Under the pieces are notes generated by a model. That model did not search any database, was not told the origin of the DNA, and was given only the letters and a program-made list of their open reading frames with translations. Shown here piece by piece: positions 40,801-49,737 of a stretch of DNA of 64,000 nucleotides. Within the stretch, counting starts at the first letter, position 1; the number at the start of each line of letters is the position of its first letter. This stretch comes from JAAXTX01 sp035560715 (GTDB lineage Bacteria > Patescibacteriota > Minisyncoccia > Moranbacterales > UBA1568), in assembly GCA_035560715.1 (NCBI GenBank), contig DATMYW010000034.1, positions 1 through 64,000 of the forward strand. Reading direction: 5' to 3'. The translations under genes and the position numbers were made by a program.

Positions 40801-42437
40801 TCCCTATGAACGATATTCTTCGTCGATTGCTGAGCCGGACCAGGACCATACCGACATGGGTGTGGATACTGACCGCTATCCTGGCCGTCGGCATCGTGCT
40901 GCGTACGTACCACTTCCGGGAGTGGATGACATTCAATCCGGATCAGGCGCGCGACGCGCTTCTGGTTCAGGATGTCCTGGCCGGCCGCGCGCCGCTGCCC
41001 CTGTTGGGTCCGCAGGCCGGTAATACGGCCTTCAAACTCGGTCCGATCTTCTATCATTTCGAGATCGTTTCGGCAAAACTGTTCGGTACGGACGCGGTCA
41101 GCATGGCCTATCCCGACCTGATGTTCTCCATCCTGACCATGCCGCTCCTTTTTGCGTTCTTGCTGAATTTTTTCGGCAAACGTCTCGCGCTCGTCCTTAC
41201 CGCGCTGTATTCGGTCTCCTTTTTCATCGTCACGTATTCCCGCTTCGCCTTCAATCCGAATTCCATTCCGTTCTTCACACTGCTCTTCCTGACCGGCCTG
41301 CTTGCGATCATGAATGCCGGGAAGAGCGAGAAACTTTCTTCCGCGTCGATGGCAGGTATCGCCATGGGAGTCGGTATCCAGCTTCATGCCCTGCTTCTGG
41401 TCGCGATGCCGATCGTCGCCGCGACCGTGTTCATTTTCCAGTTTGCCCGCAGTCGGTTCGTTTGGAAGAGCGCCCTGACGATGCTAGCCTGTTCCCTCCT
41501 GATGAACATTCCCCAGATTGTCGACGGATCGCAGGCCGGCGGATCCAATTTTCGCGCGTTCGTCGGCGGCGCGGGTGCGGAGACGCGATCATCCGATTCG
41601 AAACTGGCGCGGAACACCGTGAACGACATCAGTTGTCATATCCAGGGAGTAGCTTATATCGCGACCGGCATCGGAAACGGTGATAAATGCGACCTGATGA
41701 ACCTGCGATCGCGGATCGCGTCAAAAGGGATACGGACCAATGTTGAGGATATCGTGATCGCCGCGATCGGGGTATTGCTGTATGTCGGGGGATCGGCCTT
41801 GTTAGTGATCCGCGCCCGACGGGAAACCGATGAGCAAAAGCGGAATTTCCTCCTATTGTGCGGTTCCTACTCACTTGTCGTGTTCCTGATATTCATTCCC
41901 GTTTCCGCAAGCGTCTCGATACGTTATTTTATCGTGATCGCATTTGTTCCGTTTCTGTTTATCGGCCTCTGGATTCGGGTCATAGCGGATCGATTCCAAG
42001 AAAAGGTCGCGAAGTCCGTATGCCTGTTGGCGATGGTCGGATTTGCGACTTCGAACGTATCGTCGATCTCGGACGCCGTGGCGAAACTCTCCGACGGAAG
42101 CGCGAGTACGGTCGATGTCGCCGTATATGGCGAGGTCGAACGCATGGGATCGTATATCATGGACGGGAACGTGTCCGATCGGGAAATCTATCTGTCAGGT
42201 GGAAGCAAGTACCTGAAGCGGTTCTATATGCCGCTCAAGTATTTCGCCGCACGAGGCGGTATCGTCCTGACGAAGGTCGACAGCGAGCGTCCGGTCGATC
42301 CGAACGTTCCGATGTATTCCATCACGAAACGCCGACCCGGGACAGTATCGTCTGGTGTCGATGTGACGCTCCGACGAGATTTCGGAAATGTCAGTATCGT
42401 CAGGGTTGAAACTTCTGGTGCTGAATCGGACGAATAA
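40797..42437 (+). CDS. PMT/GT-C membrane glycosyltransferase (array member 5)
   Basis: A 546-residue paralogue, the most diverged at the first loop: YHFREWMTFNPDQARDALL, then LGPIFYHFEIVSAKLFG, AYPDLMFSILTMPLLFAFL and YSRFAFNPNSIPFFTLLF. It keeps the D-Q-x-R-D core. About 11 membrane helices; C-terminal soluble domain from about 425 includes KYLKRFYMPLKYFAARGG. Last gene of the array. Confidence 0.88.
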   Translation: MIPMNDILRRLLSRTRTIPTWVWILTAILAVGIVLRTYHFREWMTFNPDQARDALLVQDVLAGRAPLPLLGPQAGNTAFKLGPIFYHFEIVSAKLFGTDAVSMAYPDLMFSILTMPLLFAFLLNFFGKRLALVLTALYSVSFFIVTYSRFAFNPNSIPFFTLLFLTGLLAIMNAGKSEKLSSASMAGIAMGVGIQLHALLLVAMPIVAATVFIFQFARSRFVWKSALTMLACSLLMNIPQIVDGSQAGGSNFRAFVGGAGAETRSSDSKLARNTVNDISCHIQGVAYIATGIGNGDKCDLMNLRSRIASKGIRTNVEDIVIAAIGVLLYVGGSALLVIRARRETDEQKRNFLLLCGSYSLVVFLIFIPVSASVSIRYFIVIAFVPFLFIGLWIRVIADRFQEKVAKSVCLLAMVGFATSNVSSISDAVAKLSDGSASTVDVAVYGEVERMGSYIMDGNVSDREIYLSGGSKYLKRFYMPLKYFAARGGIVLTKVDSERPVDPNVPMYSITKRRPGTVSSGVDVTLRRDFGNVSIVRVETSGAESDE

Positions 42438-42537
42438 CAGGCGGTCGACCGTCGTGGCAGCTCGGGACATGTTTGACGTTCCAGTTGTCACAAGCCTTTG
42501 CCTGAGTATCGGAATCGACCCTCAAGCAAGCAATATT

Positions 42538-42565
42538 TTGTCAATCATCGAAAAACGGGTACACT
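42538..42565 (+). promoter_or_regulatory. Predicted promoter of the 42628 gene
   Basis: TTGTCA (42538-42543), 16-base spacer, TACACT (42560-42565). Predicted start near 42572. Confidence 0.45.
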
Positions 42566-42627
42566 GACGGTGAAAGAGACGGCTAGCCTACCGCGGCGCT
42601 TGCGGCAACGAAACCGGAACCTTCACA

Positions 42628-43095
42628 ATGAAAAAGAGACTATTTCATATCGGGGATGTCATGAACCTTCTATTCTTTTATGACAATAACAAGAGTGAGT
42701 TATTCGGGGGAGAGGAAGAAACCGAAGGGCTTGATGTCTTATTCTCGTTCATGCTCGGAATGAACGTCGAGGATTTGAAAGGAGTGTTCGGTACCGATCC
42801 GATGATCCGAAAATTGCTGCAGCGGTTGTGCTATAAGAGTCTTTGGTACCAGTTGAGGGGGACTTTCAATCAAAAATGTCTGCATAAGACGTTTATCAAT
42901 GCGAAAAGAAGGGCCCGGTACTCCGTCGACGAGGAAGAACTCGAGTCGCATTGGCTCAGGGAGCAGGCGGAACGATACGGTGAGATGCATGAGGTTTTGT
43001 CGATCGGCTACCTGTATATACCCTTGAGCATGCCCGGCTCTCGTCAGAAGAAAATAGCGAAGTCAGCGATTCATCGGACCGTGAACACGAATTGA
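42628..43095 (+). CDS. Hypothetical soluble protein
   Basis: A 155-residue protein, charged and mostly helical by appearance: EGLDVLFSFMLGMNVEDLKG, LLQRLCYKSLWYQL, INAKRRARYSVDEEELESHW and a basic C-terminus. I do not recognise a family. ATG 42661 (MNLLFFYDNNK) is a serious alternative start because GGGGAT lies five bases before it. It has its own promoter and terminator, separate from the glycan genes on both sides. Confidence 0.6.
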   Translation: MKKRLFHIGDVMNLLFFYDNNKSELFGGEEETEGLDVLFSFMLGMNVEDLKGVFGTDPMIRKLLQRLCYKSLWYQLRGTFNQKCLHKTFINAKRRARYSVDEEELESHWLREQAERYGEMHEVLSIGYLYIPLSMPGSRQKKIAKSAIHRTVNTN

Positions 43096-43103
43096 AACAG
43101 ATA

Positions 43104-43136
43104 ACCCTCCGGATCGAACGTTCGGAGGGTCGTTTT
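43104..43136 (+). terminator. Terminator after the 42628 gene
   Basis: ACCCTCCG (43104-43111) pairs with CGGAGGGT (43123-43130), loop 11 bases with an inner GAAC/GTTC palindrome, then CGTTTTG. Confidence 0.6.
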
Positions 43137-43183
43137 GATGTATTGTATTGTCGGGCACGAACCAAGTATTGAGCGATCGGGAT

Positions 43184-44656
43184 TTATGAACGAGCGATAC
43201 CCGGAAGAAGGCGGCGGATAGGAACCCAATCGGTCGGTTCCAGGACCCTGGCGGCGAACAGGATGACGAAGTGGAGCAGAAACAGGCAGGCTCCCGAGAA
43301 GATGAAGGAATACGTGTCGGCCGGGAGGAAACGGGAGAGAAAGAGGAGCACTGCCGACGATCCGAACGAGACGATCCAGAGGCGGAGCGGTATGTGAACC
43401 CTGAAGTGACTGTCGGTGAAGACGAGAATGCCGACCATAAGGATGAACGTGACGATCGTCGTTGCGATTGCCGATCCGACGATTCCGTAGATGGGGATGA
43501 GAAGTGCATTGAGGGCGGCAGATGCGACAAGTCCGACACCTGAGACATACATGGGAATCTTCACGAGTCCGGCGCCACTGATAGCGAAAGCGAGGACATA
43601 AAAAACAGTTAGAAACCCGTTTCCGACCGCAAACACGCTCAATGATGCGGTGGCTTCGGCGTATGCACTTCCGTAAAAAAGGCTAATGAACGGTCCGGCA
43701 TAGACCGAAAGCAGGGTCACTGCAGGAAAGAGGATCAGAGCCAGAAGTCGAAGCGCCTTGTTCACGAGTTTCGAGGTTTCAGCTTGGTCGCGATTTGCCG
43801 ACGTCTTGGAAATCGCCGGCAACAGGATGATGGTAAGCGCGTAGAAGAGGTAGTATGGGATATTCCCCACGGTAATGACCGCGTTATACAGGCCGGTGAG
43901 GTGGTCGTCATGCAGTAGTGCTTTTACCAGAAAGAGATCCAGAGAAGTTATCATCTGGTAAAACAGCATGAAAAGCGTCAGTGGCCAAGCGTAATCGAGC
44001 AGTTTTTTTGCCGGGAAGTCCGGTGAGTCCGTGTTTTTTACCTCGGGGAAGTATTTTTTCGTAATGAGGGCGTCGCAGACCAGCGCGACTCCGAACACGA
44101 GCAGGGGGGAAACGATGTAACCGGCAACGGCTCCTCGGACTCCGAACAACCATGCCAAGAGGATGATGAAGGTCATCCTCGTGACCGAACGAGTGGTCTT
44201 GAGCGCGGCTTGGAGTCTGAAGAAGTGAAGTCCGGTGAAATATGAAAAATAGAAAGATGCGGCGGCGAATGACGGGATGATAAGCGATGAGAGTTGAAAG
44301 AGGGGGGTAAGAGTCGCATCGCCGAGAGCTGCCGCAATCAGCGGGGAGAGCAGGAAAAACGCGAGTGTGACGGTCGCCATGATCGTCGTTTGGAGAAATA
44401 TCGTCTTTCTCTTGATACCGAGTATCCGATCGGGGTGCGTCTCGAAAATCTCGCTCATGTACTTCGACATGGCGGTTGGCACTCCGTTTCCGATGAGTAT
44501 GATTACCGTCGTCGTCAGGTTCACAATAAGACCGTACCGTCCGTAATCGGAGGGGCCGAGCAATCTCCCGACTACGGAATGGATGACGTATCCGGAGGCG
44601 TTGAAAATGATTTCCGAAACGGTCAGCCAAACGAGGGCGCGTGAAAAACTTTTCAT
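43184..44656 (-). CDS. Polysaccharide flippase of the MOP/Wzx family
   Basis: A 490-residue protein with 12-14 membrane helices. LVWLTVSEIIFNASGYVIHS, GRLLGPSDYGRYGLIVNL, NGVPTAMSKYMSE and YNAVITVGNIPYYLFYALT are the typical PST/Wzx layout. It would flip lipid-linked oligosaccharide across the cytoplasmic membrane. It partners naturally with the ligase/polymerase-like gene at 45400. It lies nine bases downstream of the thymidylate-kinase-like gene on the same strand. Confidence 0.92.
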   Translation of the reverse strand: MKSFSRALVWLTVSEIIFNASGYVIHSVVGRLLGPSDYGRYGLIVNLTTTVIILIGNGVPTAMSKYMSEIFETHPDRILGIKRKTIFLQTTIMATVTLAFFLLSPLIAAALGDATLTPLFQLSSLIIPSFAAASFYFSYFTGLHFFRLQAALKTTRSVTRMTFIILLAWLFGVRGAVAGYIVSPLLVFGVALVCDALITKKYFPEVKNTDSPDFPAKKLLDYAWPLTLFMLFYQMITSLDLFLVKALLHDDHLTGLYNAVITVGNIPYYLFYALTIILLPAISKTSANRDQAETSKLVNKALRLLALILFPAVTLLSVYAGPFISLFYGSAYAEATASLSVFAVGNGFLTVFYVLAFAISGAGLVKIPMYVSGVGLVASAALNALLIPIYGIVGSAIATTIVTFILMVGILVFTDSHFRVHIPLRLWIVSFGSSAVLLFLSRFLPADTYSFIFSGACLFLLHFVILFAARVLEPTDWVPIRRLLPGIARS

Positions 44657-44665
44657 GTGAATAGA

Positions 44666-45265
44666 TTAGGAGTTCAACGATGTCAGGATAGATGAGAACA
44701 CGTCCTCTTTCGACCGATCGGCGTCGATACGGACAAGTCCCCATCGCTTTGTCATCGATGCGAAAACGCGTCGTTTCTCTTCGATGTATTCGATGCCTTG
44801 CTCCGGAACCCGCTCACGCCGCATGACCGCCTCCGGGGCGATATCAAGAAAGAATGCGGCATCGGGTCGGGGTATGAAATGCTCGCCGGGACAACGGAAA
44901 ACGTGCGGCCTTGAGAGGTATGCGAGGTTGATGAACGTATCATAGAAGTATCGGTCCGACAGCAGTATATCCGTGCCTTTTTTTCGAAGAGAACGGAGGA
45001 AGAATCGGAAACGGACGAGATCGACGGCAAAAAATATGCGACGAAGAAGCATGGAAAGGGGCGTTGCTTTCGTGTTCGCCGCTTCTTCGCCCGGTTTAAA
45101 CTCGCTTTTCCCGCGCGTGTTCCGGTTGAGCCGATTCGCCAGAGAAAATTCGACGGCATGGAAATAGGCGACTCTCTTTCCGTCGTTTTCGAAATGCTCA
45201 CGTAAAAGCGAAAGCTGTGTGGATTTTCCGGAGCCGTCGGTTCCGGAAAGGGTGATAAGTATCAT
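44666..45265 (-). CDS. Thymidylate-kinase-like P-loop protein
   Basis: A 199-residue P-loop protein: ITLSGTDGSGKSTQLSLLREHF (Walker A, about 4-25), the D-R-Y motif LLSDRYFYDTFINL, PDAAFFLDIAPEAVMRRERV (LID region) and a C-terminal VRIDADRSKEDVF. It follows the dTMP kinase pattern but the middle (residues about 40-85) is diverged and longer. Its place directly before a Wzx flippase suggests a dedicated nucleotide or lipid kinase rather than housekeeping Tmk; that is inference. Confidence 0.8.
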   Translation of the reverse strand: MILITLSGTDGSGKSTQLSLLREHFENDGKRVAYFHAVEFSLANRLNRNTRGKSEFKPGEEAANTKATPLSMLLRRIFFAVDLVRFRFFLRSLRKKGTDILLSDRYFYDTFINLAYLSRPHVFRCPGEHFIPRPDAAFFLDIAPEAVMRRERVPEQGIEYIEEKRRVFASMTKRWGLVRIDADRSKEDVFSSILTSLNS

Positions 45266-45368
45266 GGGGAATGAATCATGAATATGAAATCAGGCAGGCT
45301 CGCCGAGTGCCACGTAATGAAAAGCGCTTGAAATAGGGAAATACTGTCCATAAAGTATCAGAAAATGG

Positions 45369-45374
45369 TATAAT
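45369..45374 (+). promoter_or_regulatory. -10 box upstream of the 45400 ligase gene
   Basis: A perfect TATAAT at 45369-45374, 25 bases before ATG 45400. No strong -35 at the usual distance (CTGTCC at 19 bases is weak). Confidence 0.4.
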
Positions 45375-45399
45375 AGGCAAACCTGATGAGATATATCCT

Positions 45400-46839
45400 A
45401 TGGACCGGCTGACAAGATATTCGGATGGTCTGTTCCTGACGTTTCTCTTCCTGCTACCTTTTCAGACGATATATTTGCTGCGTGAGCCATTGGTCGACGG
45501 GGAGAAGTGGCAGTACGGCACGATCGGCATTTACCTGTCCACTTTGGTATTGGCGTGCGCGGTCATGATCGGGGCGGTATTGAAAATGAAGGCGTCAGGG
45601 AGCGAATCAATCAGTGTCAGAATAAAAAAATTGTGGCGGGTTCGGAAAGCCGATGCTTTTCTTCTTCTCATCGTTTTTTGGTCAGGTCTGTCGATCCTCT
45701 GGGCGCAGGATGCCGTCTTGGCCGGGTATACGTTCGTAAAAATCGTTCTCGCCGCGGATGCGTTCGTCCTGACGCGGGAACTGGTGCGACGAGGGAAGGG
45801 GAAACGAATCGTGATGATACTCTTCGTGGCAGGCGTAATCCAGTCCGCTATCGGTATCGGCCAGTTTCTCACACAGGAAACGTTTTCATCCACCCTGCTC
45901 GGGACAAGTCTTCACGAGCCCTGGCAAGCGGGTTCGTCGGTCCTGAAAATCGGAATAGGACGTTTTTTGCGCGCGTATGGTACCTTTCCCCATCCGAATA
46001 TGTATGGGGTCTTTCTTGCGGCCATATTGTTGATGGCGCTGAATATGGTAATTACTTCTGCCTCTACCCCGCAGTCTCGAGCACTCGACACCCCCCCTTT
46101 GAAAGAAAAACGGTTTAAAGGCTGCGTCAGCCATTTTCTCTCTTTCGTAAAGGGAGTACCGAGTCTGCGAGGGGAAGTATTTTACATACGGATTGGAATA
46201 CTGTCTGGTATCCTTATCATTCTTCTCGGACTCGTCGTGTCCTTTTCCCGTCTGGCGTGGGGAGGATTTTCGCTCGGGTTCGCATTCTTTTTATGGCAAC
46301 GATATTCGCGGTTCAGCAAATCGAAGGACAAGACGTGGAGATATTTGCTCGCTATTTCCGCTACCATCACCATATCAATAGCAGTATTCACCGGCATATT
46401 GCATGAAACGGTCTTTCCTCGGTTCGACGGATCAGTTGTCGGGCGGGAAAGATCGGTAGTCGACCGTATGTCTACGTATGCGGATGCTATAAAGCTCATC
46501 AAAGATCATCCGATACTCGGCATAGGGGCGGGAAATTACACCGTCGAATTGATACGTATGAATCCGAATCGTCCCATTTGGGCCCTTCAGCCGGCGCACG
46601 ACGTGCCGCTCCTCATCGTTGCCGAACTCGGACTCGTCGGCTTCGTTCTGTCGTTCCTTTTCACCGCGACGTACCTGATGGGCGTATTCGAAACGAAAAA
46701 CGCCCCGATACATATCGGAGCGCTGTTCGTGTTGGCACCAAGCCTGTTGCTGGACCATTTCCTGTGGACATCGAACTTTGGACTGCTGTTTCTTTTCGTT
46801 CTGCTCGGTATTATCGCCGAATCGGGATCCGATGAATGA
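45400..46839 (+). CDS. O-antigen ligase/polymerase-family membrane protein (Wzy_C)
   Basis: A 479-residue protein with about 11 membrane helices. The large outer loop and following region show the Wzy_C signatures GRFLRAYGTFPHPNMYGVFL, VVSFSRLAWGGFSLG and IKLIKDHPILGIGAGNYTVEL, with HPNMYG in the predicted catalytic loop. Ligase (glycan transfer) and polymerase cannot be told apart from the sequence. Residues about 228-260 are an unusual non-hydrophobic insertion coded by repeat-like DNA (46085-46176). A second member of the family lies at 61255. Confidence 0.88.
   Translation: MDRLTRYSDGLFLTFLFLLPFQTIYLLREPLVDGEKWQYGTIGIYLSTLVLACAVMIGAVLKMKASGSESISVRIKKLWRVRKADAFLLLIVFWSGLSILWAQDAVLAGYTFVKIVLAADAFVLTRELVRRGKGKRIVMILFVAGVIQSAIGIGQFLTQETFSSTLLGTSLHEPWQAGSSVLKIGIGRFLRAYGTFPHPNMYGVFLAAILLMALNMVITSASTPQSRALDTPPLKEKRFKGCVSHFLSFVKGVPSLRGEVFYIRIGILSGILIILLGLVVSFSRLAWGGFSLGFAFFLWQRYSRFSKSKDKTWRYLLAISATITISIAVFTGILHETVFPRFDGSVVGRERSVVDRMSTYADAIKLIKDHPILGIGAGNYTVELIRMNPNRPIWALQPAHDVPLLIVAELGLVGFVLSFLFTATYLMGVFETKNAPIHIGALFVLAPSLLLDHFLWTSNFGLLFLFVLLGIIAESGSDE
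46085..46176. repeat. REP-like sequence inserted in frame in the 45400 gene
   Basis: A C-tract plus CCCCCCTTTGAAAGAAAAACGG at one end and TTTCGTAAAGGGAG at the other, with a GGCTG/CAGCC hairpin in between. It codes for a polar segment (TPPLKEKRFKG, then SFVKGVPSLRGE) inside an otherwise membrane-spanning protein. The ABC ATPase insertion at 6131 has the same CCCCTTCGTGAAGGG style. Confidence 0.45.
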
Positions 46840-46977
46840 ATACGCTCCTCTCGACGTTCGAAATACGAAATCAAAAATGAATACTCCTCGCGACAAGCCG
46901 CTGCGAATGCGCCATAAGGAGATCCGATCCTGTCATCGTTCCTTGTTGTCCGTTTTCTGATAACTGTTTGCTGCAGA

Positions 46978-48498
46978 TCAATACATGATCACCGCGACGG
47001 GTTGCATCTTGGCGACCGGTTTGACGATGTCGTTTTCCTTGACGCTCGCGATGACGGCATCCGCGTTCTTATAGTGGGCACTGTCCTGCTCGATGACCTT
47101 GGACGAGCGGCCGTTGTAGAGCTTCACGCCACGGGTCGCGAGTTTCTTGTCGAGTTCTTCTCGGCTTTGCGGGACGACCGATTCGGCCGCGGCCTTCGGC
47201 TTTCCGGCGCCGTGGTTGCACGAGAAGAACGTAGACTCGTTGCCGTCCGTACCGACGCAGAGATAGCCTTCCGTCGACATCGAGGTCGGGATGAACGCGG
47301 GCTCGCCGGTCTCGCGGAAAAGGGGGTGATCCGACATGCGAGACGGTCCGTAGGCTCGGCTGGTCCCGTTCCGATGGATCCAGGCATTCTTACCGAAATG
47401 TTCTTCCTCGGAGACCAGGATATGCGGCATGTCATATACCAACTCGAATCCCGGATCCCGTCCCAATACTTCCTTGATCGTCTCGGATACGTTGTGCGCG
47501 ATGATGGCACGGTTCGCATGCGCGAAGTTGGAGCACGCGTTCCGGGCCTCCATGTACATCTTTCCGTCCTCGCCGTCGCCCTCGAACGTAAACAGCTCTT
47601 CCTTGGCGCCGAAATCGAAGTCTTTGATCTTCTTCGCGATCGCGTCGATAACGCGCTTTCGGGGCGTGAAGAATGTCATCCTGCCGAGCCACGCCATGAG
47701 GGCTTGCGAGCGGTGTTCCCGCTTTTTGGCCGTATACATGTACATGGTGTACTGGCCGAGAATGCCGGACCCGCAGTGGACCATGAACAGATACTGCCCC
47801 TTTCGGATTCCGAGTTTTTGCGCCAGGACGGGATCTTCGAGATCGGTCACCCTCATCAGATCGAGGAAATGATTTCCTGCGGCGCCGAGAATGCCTGACC
47901 GGAACTTGGCGAAAAAAAGAAACAGTCTCGGGATGACCTCGTAGATGCTCTTTCTGGAGACTTCCTTGCCGTAGAAGTTTCCACGATCGAGGGAATTCTC
48001 CCGTTCAAACTTCGTTTCGATGCCAAGATGATCTATTGCCGCACCGACACCCTTGCGACAGATATCCACGATGACACGGAAGGGAAGAACCGTGCCGATA
48101 AGGGATTTAGTCGGAACTCGCTCCACGAGCTTCTGAAACAGCTTGTCGATATCTTCTGAAGACAGGTCGTTTTCCGTCATGTTCGTCCGAATGAGTCGCA
48201 TTCCGCAGGCCGGATCCGTGTCGTTGACCTGGGGGAGTATGAATTTTTCCGAGGCGATGGTCGTACCGGTCGCGTTCTTTCGTCCGGGCTTCGAATGGAC
48301 ATCTGCCATCGCGGCGACATGACGAAACAGGCCGTCATTGCTTGCGACGCATTCCAATTGGGCAAGCGTGCTGTCGGCCGGCAGCAATTCATCCTGCACA
48401 TGAAACACGACCGGAACCTTCATCCGGTCGGTCTTCATCTCGCTCCGAAAGCCGCCGGTTCTCGTGAAATCGTTTTCGTCGATCATATTCCTATTCAT
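46978..48498 (-). CDS. rtcB: RtcB-family RNA ligase
   Basis: A 506-residue protein, longer than most RtcB (about 400-480). ADVHSKPGRKN (Asp66, His68) and DPACGMRLIRTN (Cys98) are metal-binding motifs. ILGAAGNHFLDL corresponds to the G-x-G-N-H-F motif, MVHCGSGILG to the second His motif, HNVSETI to the HN motif and FFSCNHGAGKPK to the loop with the guanylylated His. RtcB joins RNA 2',3'-cyclic phosphate (or 3'-phosphate) ends to 5'-OH. AGGAG (48510-48506) is a good SD overlapping the upstream stop, so it is coupled to the 48510 gene. Confidence 0.92.
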   Translation of the reverse strand: MNRNMIDENDFTRTGGFRSEMKTDRMKVPVVFHVQDELLPADSTLAQLECVASNDGLFRHVAAMADVHSKPGRKNATGTTIASEKFILPQVNDTDPACGMRLIRTNMTENDLSSEDIDKLFQKLVERVPTKSLIGTVLPFRVIVDICRKGVGAAIDHLGIETKFERENSLDRGNFYGKEVSRKSIYEVIPRLFLFFAKFRSGILGAAGNHFLDLMRVTDLEDPVLAQKLGIRKGQYLFMVHCGSGILGQYTMYMYTAKKREHRSQALMAWLGRMTFFTPRKRVIDAIAKKIKDFDFGAKEELFTFEGDGEDGKMYMEARNACSNFAHANRAIIAHNVSETIKEVLGRDPGFELVYDMPHILVSEEEHFGKNAWIHRNGTSRAYGPSRMSDHPLFRETGEPAFIPTSMSTEGYLCVGTDGNESTFFSCNHGAGKPKAAAESVVPQSREELDKKLATRGVKLYNGRSSKVIEQDSAHYKNADAVIASVKENDIVKPVAKMQPVAVIMY

Positions 48499-48509
48499 GG
48501 ATCGGCTCC

Positions 48510-48896
48510 TTAGGACGCATCGTCTGAGTCTTCGACGTCCGGTTCGATCGAATCGAAAATACGCCGCAAGCGTTCCGCGGTCTCCGGCGGGACGGACGTC
48601 GCATACTCGGAGAGTACGAGGGACAGCGCTCGTTTGATCTCGTGCTCCGGAGTGGTCACTTCAGTCAACTCCGATGCCGAGAAATCCATCGTGGGCAGTT
48701 CGTCCGGGTCCGCGTTCTCGTCTCTCGCGTGATTATCCAATATCCCACGTATCACGGATACGTCCGTGGAAGCCGACTCGACGTTGTCCGACGACACATA
48801 CGCCTTTCGAAGAAAGGATTCGAGTGACGCATAAAAACGATTTTCAGACTCCTTCTCAGATGAACCATCCCACATTGGAAATTCCGGGTTTGACAT
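48510..48896 (-). CDS. Acidic hypothetical protein coupled to rtcB
   Basis: A 128-residue, strongly acidic protein with helical appearance: ENRFYASLESFLRKAYVSS, SVIRGILDNHARDEN, EHEIKRALSLVLSEYA and an Asp/Glu-rich C-terminal tail (EPDVEDSDDAS). No recognised domain. Its stop codon overlaps the SD of rtcB, so the two are expressed together; it may be an RtcB partner (the role archease plays elsewhere), though it shows no archease similarity that I can see. Confidence 0.7.
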   Translation of the reverse strand: MSNPEFPMWDGSSEKESENRFYASLESFLRKAYVSSDNVESASTDVSVIRGILDNHARDENADPDELPTMDFSASELTEVTTPEHEIKRALSLVLSEYATSVPPETAERLRRIFDSIEPDVEDSDDAS

Positions 48897-48925
48897 ACTC
48901 GTTCACTGTTGGATTATCATGCTTA

Positions 48926-48931
48926 ATTATA
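48926..48931 (-). promoter_or_regulatory. -10 box of the rtcB operon
   Basis: TATAAT on the minus strand (48931-48926), about 23 bases of leader before ATG 48896. The -35 candidate TTATCC is weak. Confidence 0.45.
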
Positions 48932-48940
48932 CACCATGGC

Positions 48941-49609
48941 TTATCGAAGGGATAATACTGATCCAGGAACCAGTTCCTTTGTTCTTGCCCGGGTTCCGAC
49001 CAGTCGGGAAAATTCGATCGTATCCGCGACGATAGCCGGGAAAGTGCCGTAGTGCATCGGGATGACAGTTTTCGGTCGGATAAGCTCGACCGCCCTCGCG
49101 GCGGCACGGATGTCCATTGTAAACGTACCGCCGATAGGTAACAGAGCCACATCGATTTTTTCTTCGGCAAGGAACGCCATATCACTGAAAAGAGCGGTGT
49201 CGCCCGCATGATACAGCGATATGTCAGGGTGTCGCACGATGAATCCGCACGGCACGCCGACTCCGCACGAATGGATCGCCGGAACGAAGGTGATGCGGAT
49301 TCCGCCGGTTCCGATCGTCCCGCCGATATTTCCGGAAACGACCTGCGTAATTCCCTCGTCGCGGAAACGGTTCGCGAGTTCAGCGACCGCTACGACGGTC
49401 GCCCGCGCGCGCTTCGCGATCGATACGGCATCGTCGAAACCGTGGTCGGCGTGATCATGTGTGACGAGTACGATATCCGCCGAATCGATATCGTCCGGAG
49501 ACGCGAGCGGGCTTTGCGGGTTCCCGTCGATCCACGGATCGAACAGGATTGTCTTTCCGCCGATCTTCAGTTCGAATGCGGCGTGACCGAGGAAACGGAG
49601 TTCGGACAT
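48941..49609 (-). CDS. UPF0173 metal-dependent hydrolase (MBL fold)
   Basis: A 222-residue metallo-beta-lactamase-fold protein: ELRFLGHAAFELKIGGKTIL, DPWIDGNPQSPL, the metal motif VTHDHADHG (H-x-H-x-D-H), CGVGVPCGFIV, YHAGDTALFSDM and PMHYGTFP. This is the YtkL/UPF0173 family, of unknown substrate. ATG 49609 is preferred because the family begins MSELRFLGHA-like; the frame extends to 49642. No SD. Confidence 0.92.
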   Translation of the reverse strand: MSELRFLGHAAFELKIGGKTILFDPWIDGNPQSPLASPDDIDSADIVLVTHDHADHGFDDAVSIAKRARATVVAVAELANRFRDEGITQVVSGNIGGTIGTGGIRITFVPAIHSCGVGVPCGFIVRHPDISLYHAGDTALFSDMAFLAEEKIDVALLPIGGTFTMDIRAAARAVELIRPKTVIPMHYGTFPAIVADTIEFSRLVGTRARTKELVPGSVLSLR

Positions 49610-49737
49610 AAGGGGGTTGTAAGCATGTCGGATCAAAACCACGACGTATCACCAAGGAATGCCATGACGGACTACCTCAAAAAGCGCTCTGCCGATTCAC
49701 GGACGCCCGAGTCCCAGAGTCGTTCCGACTACGGACT

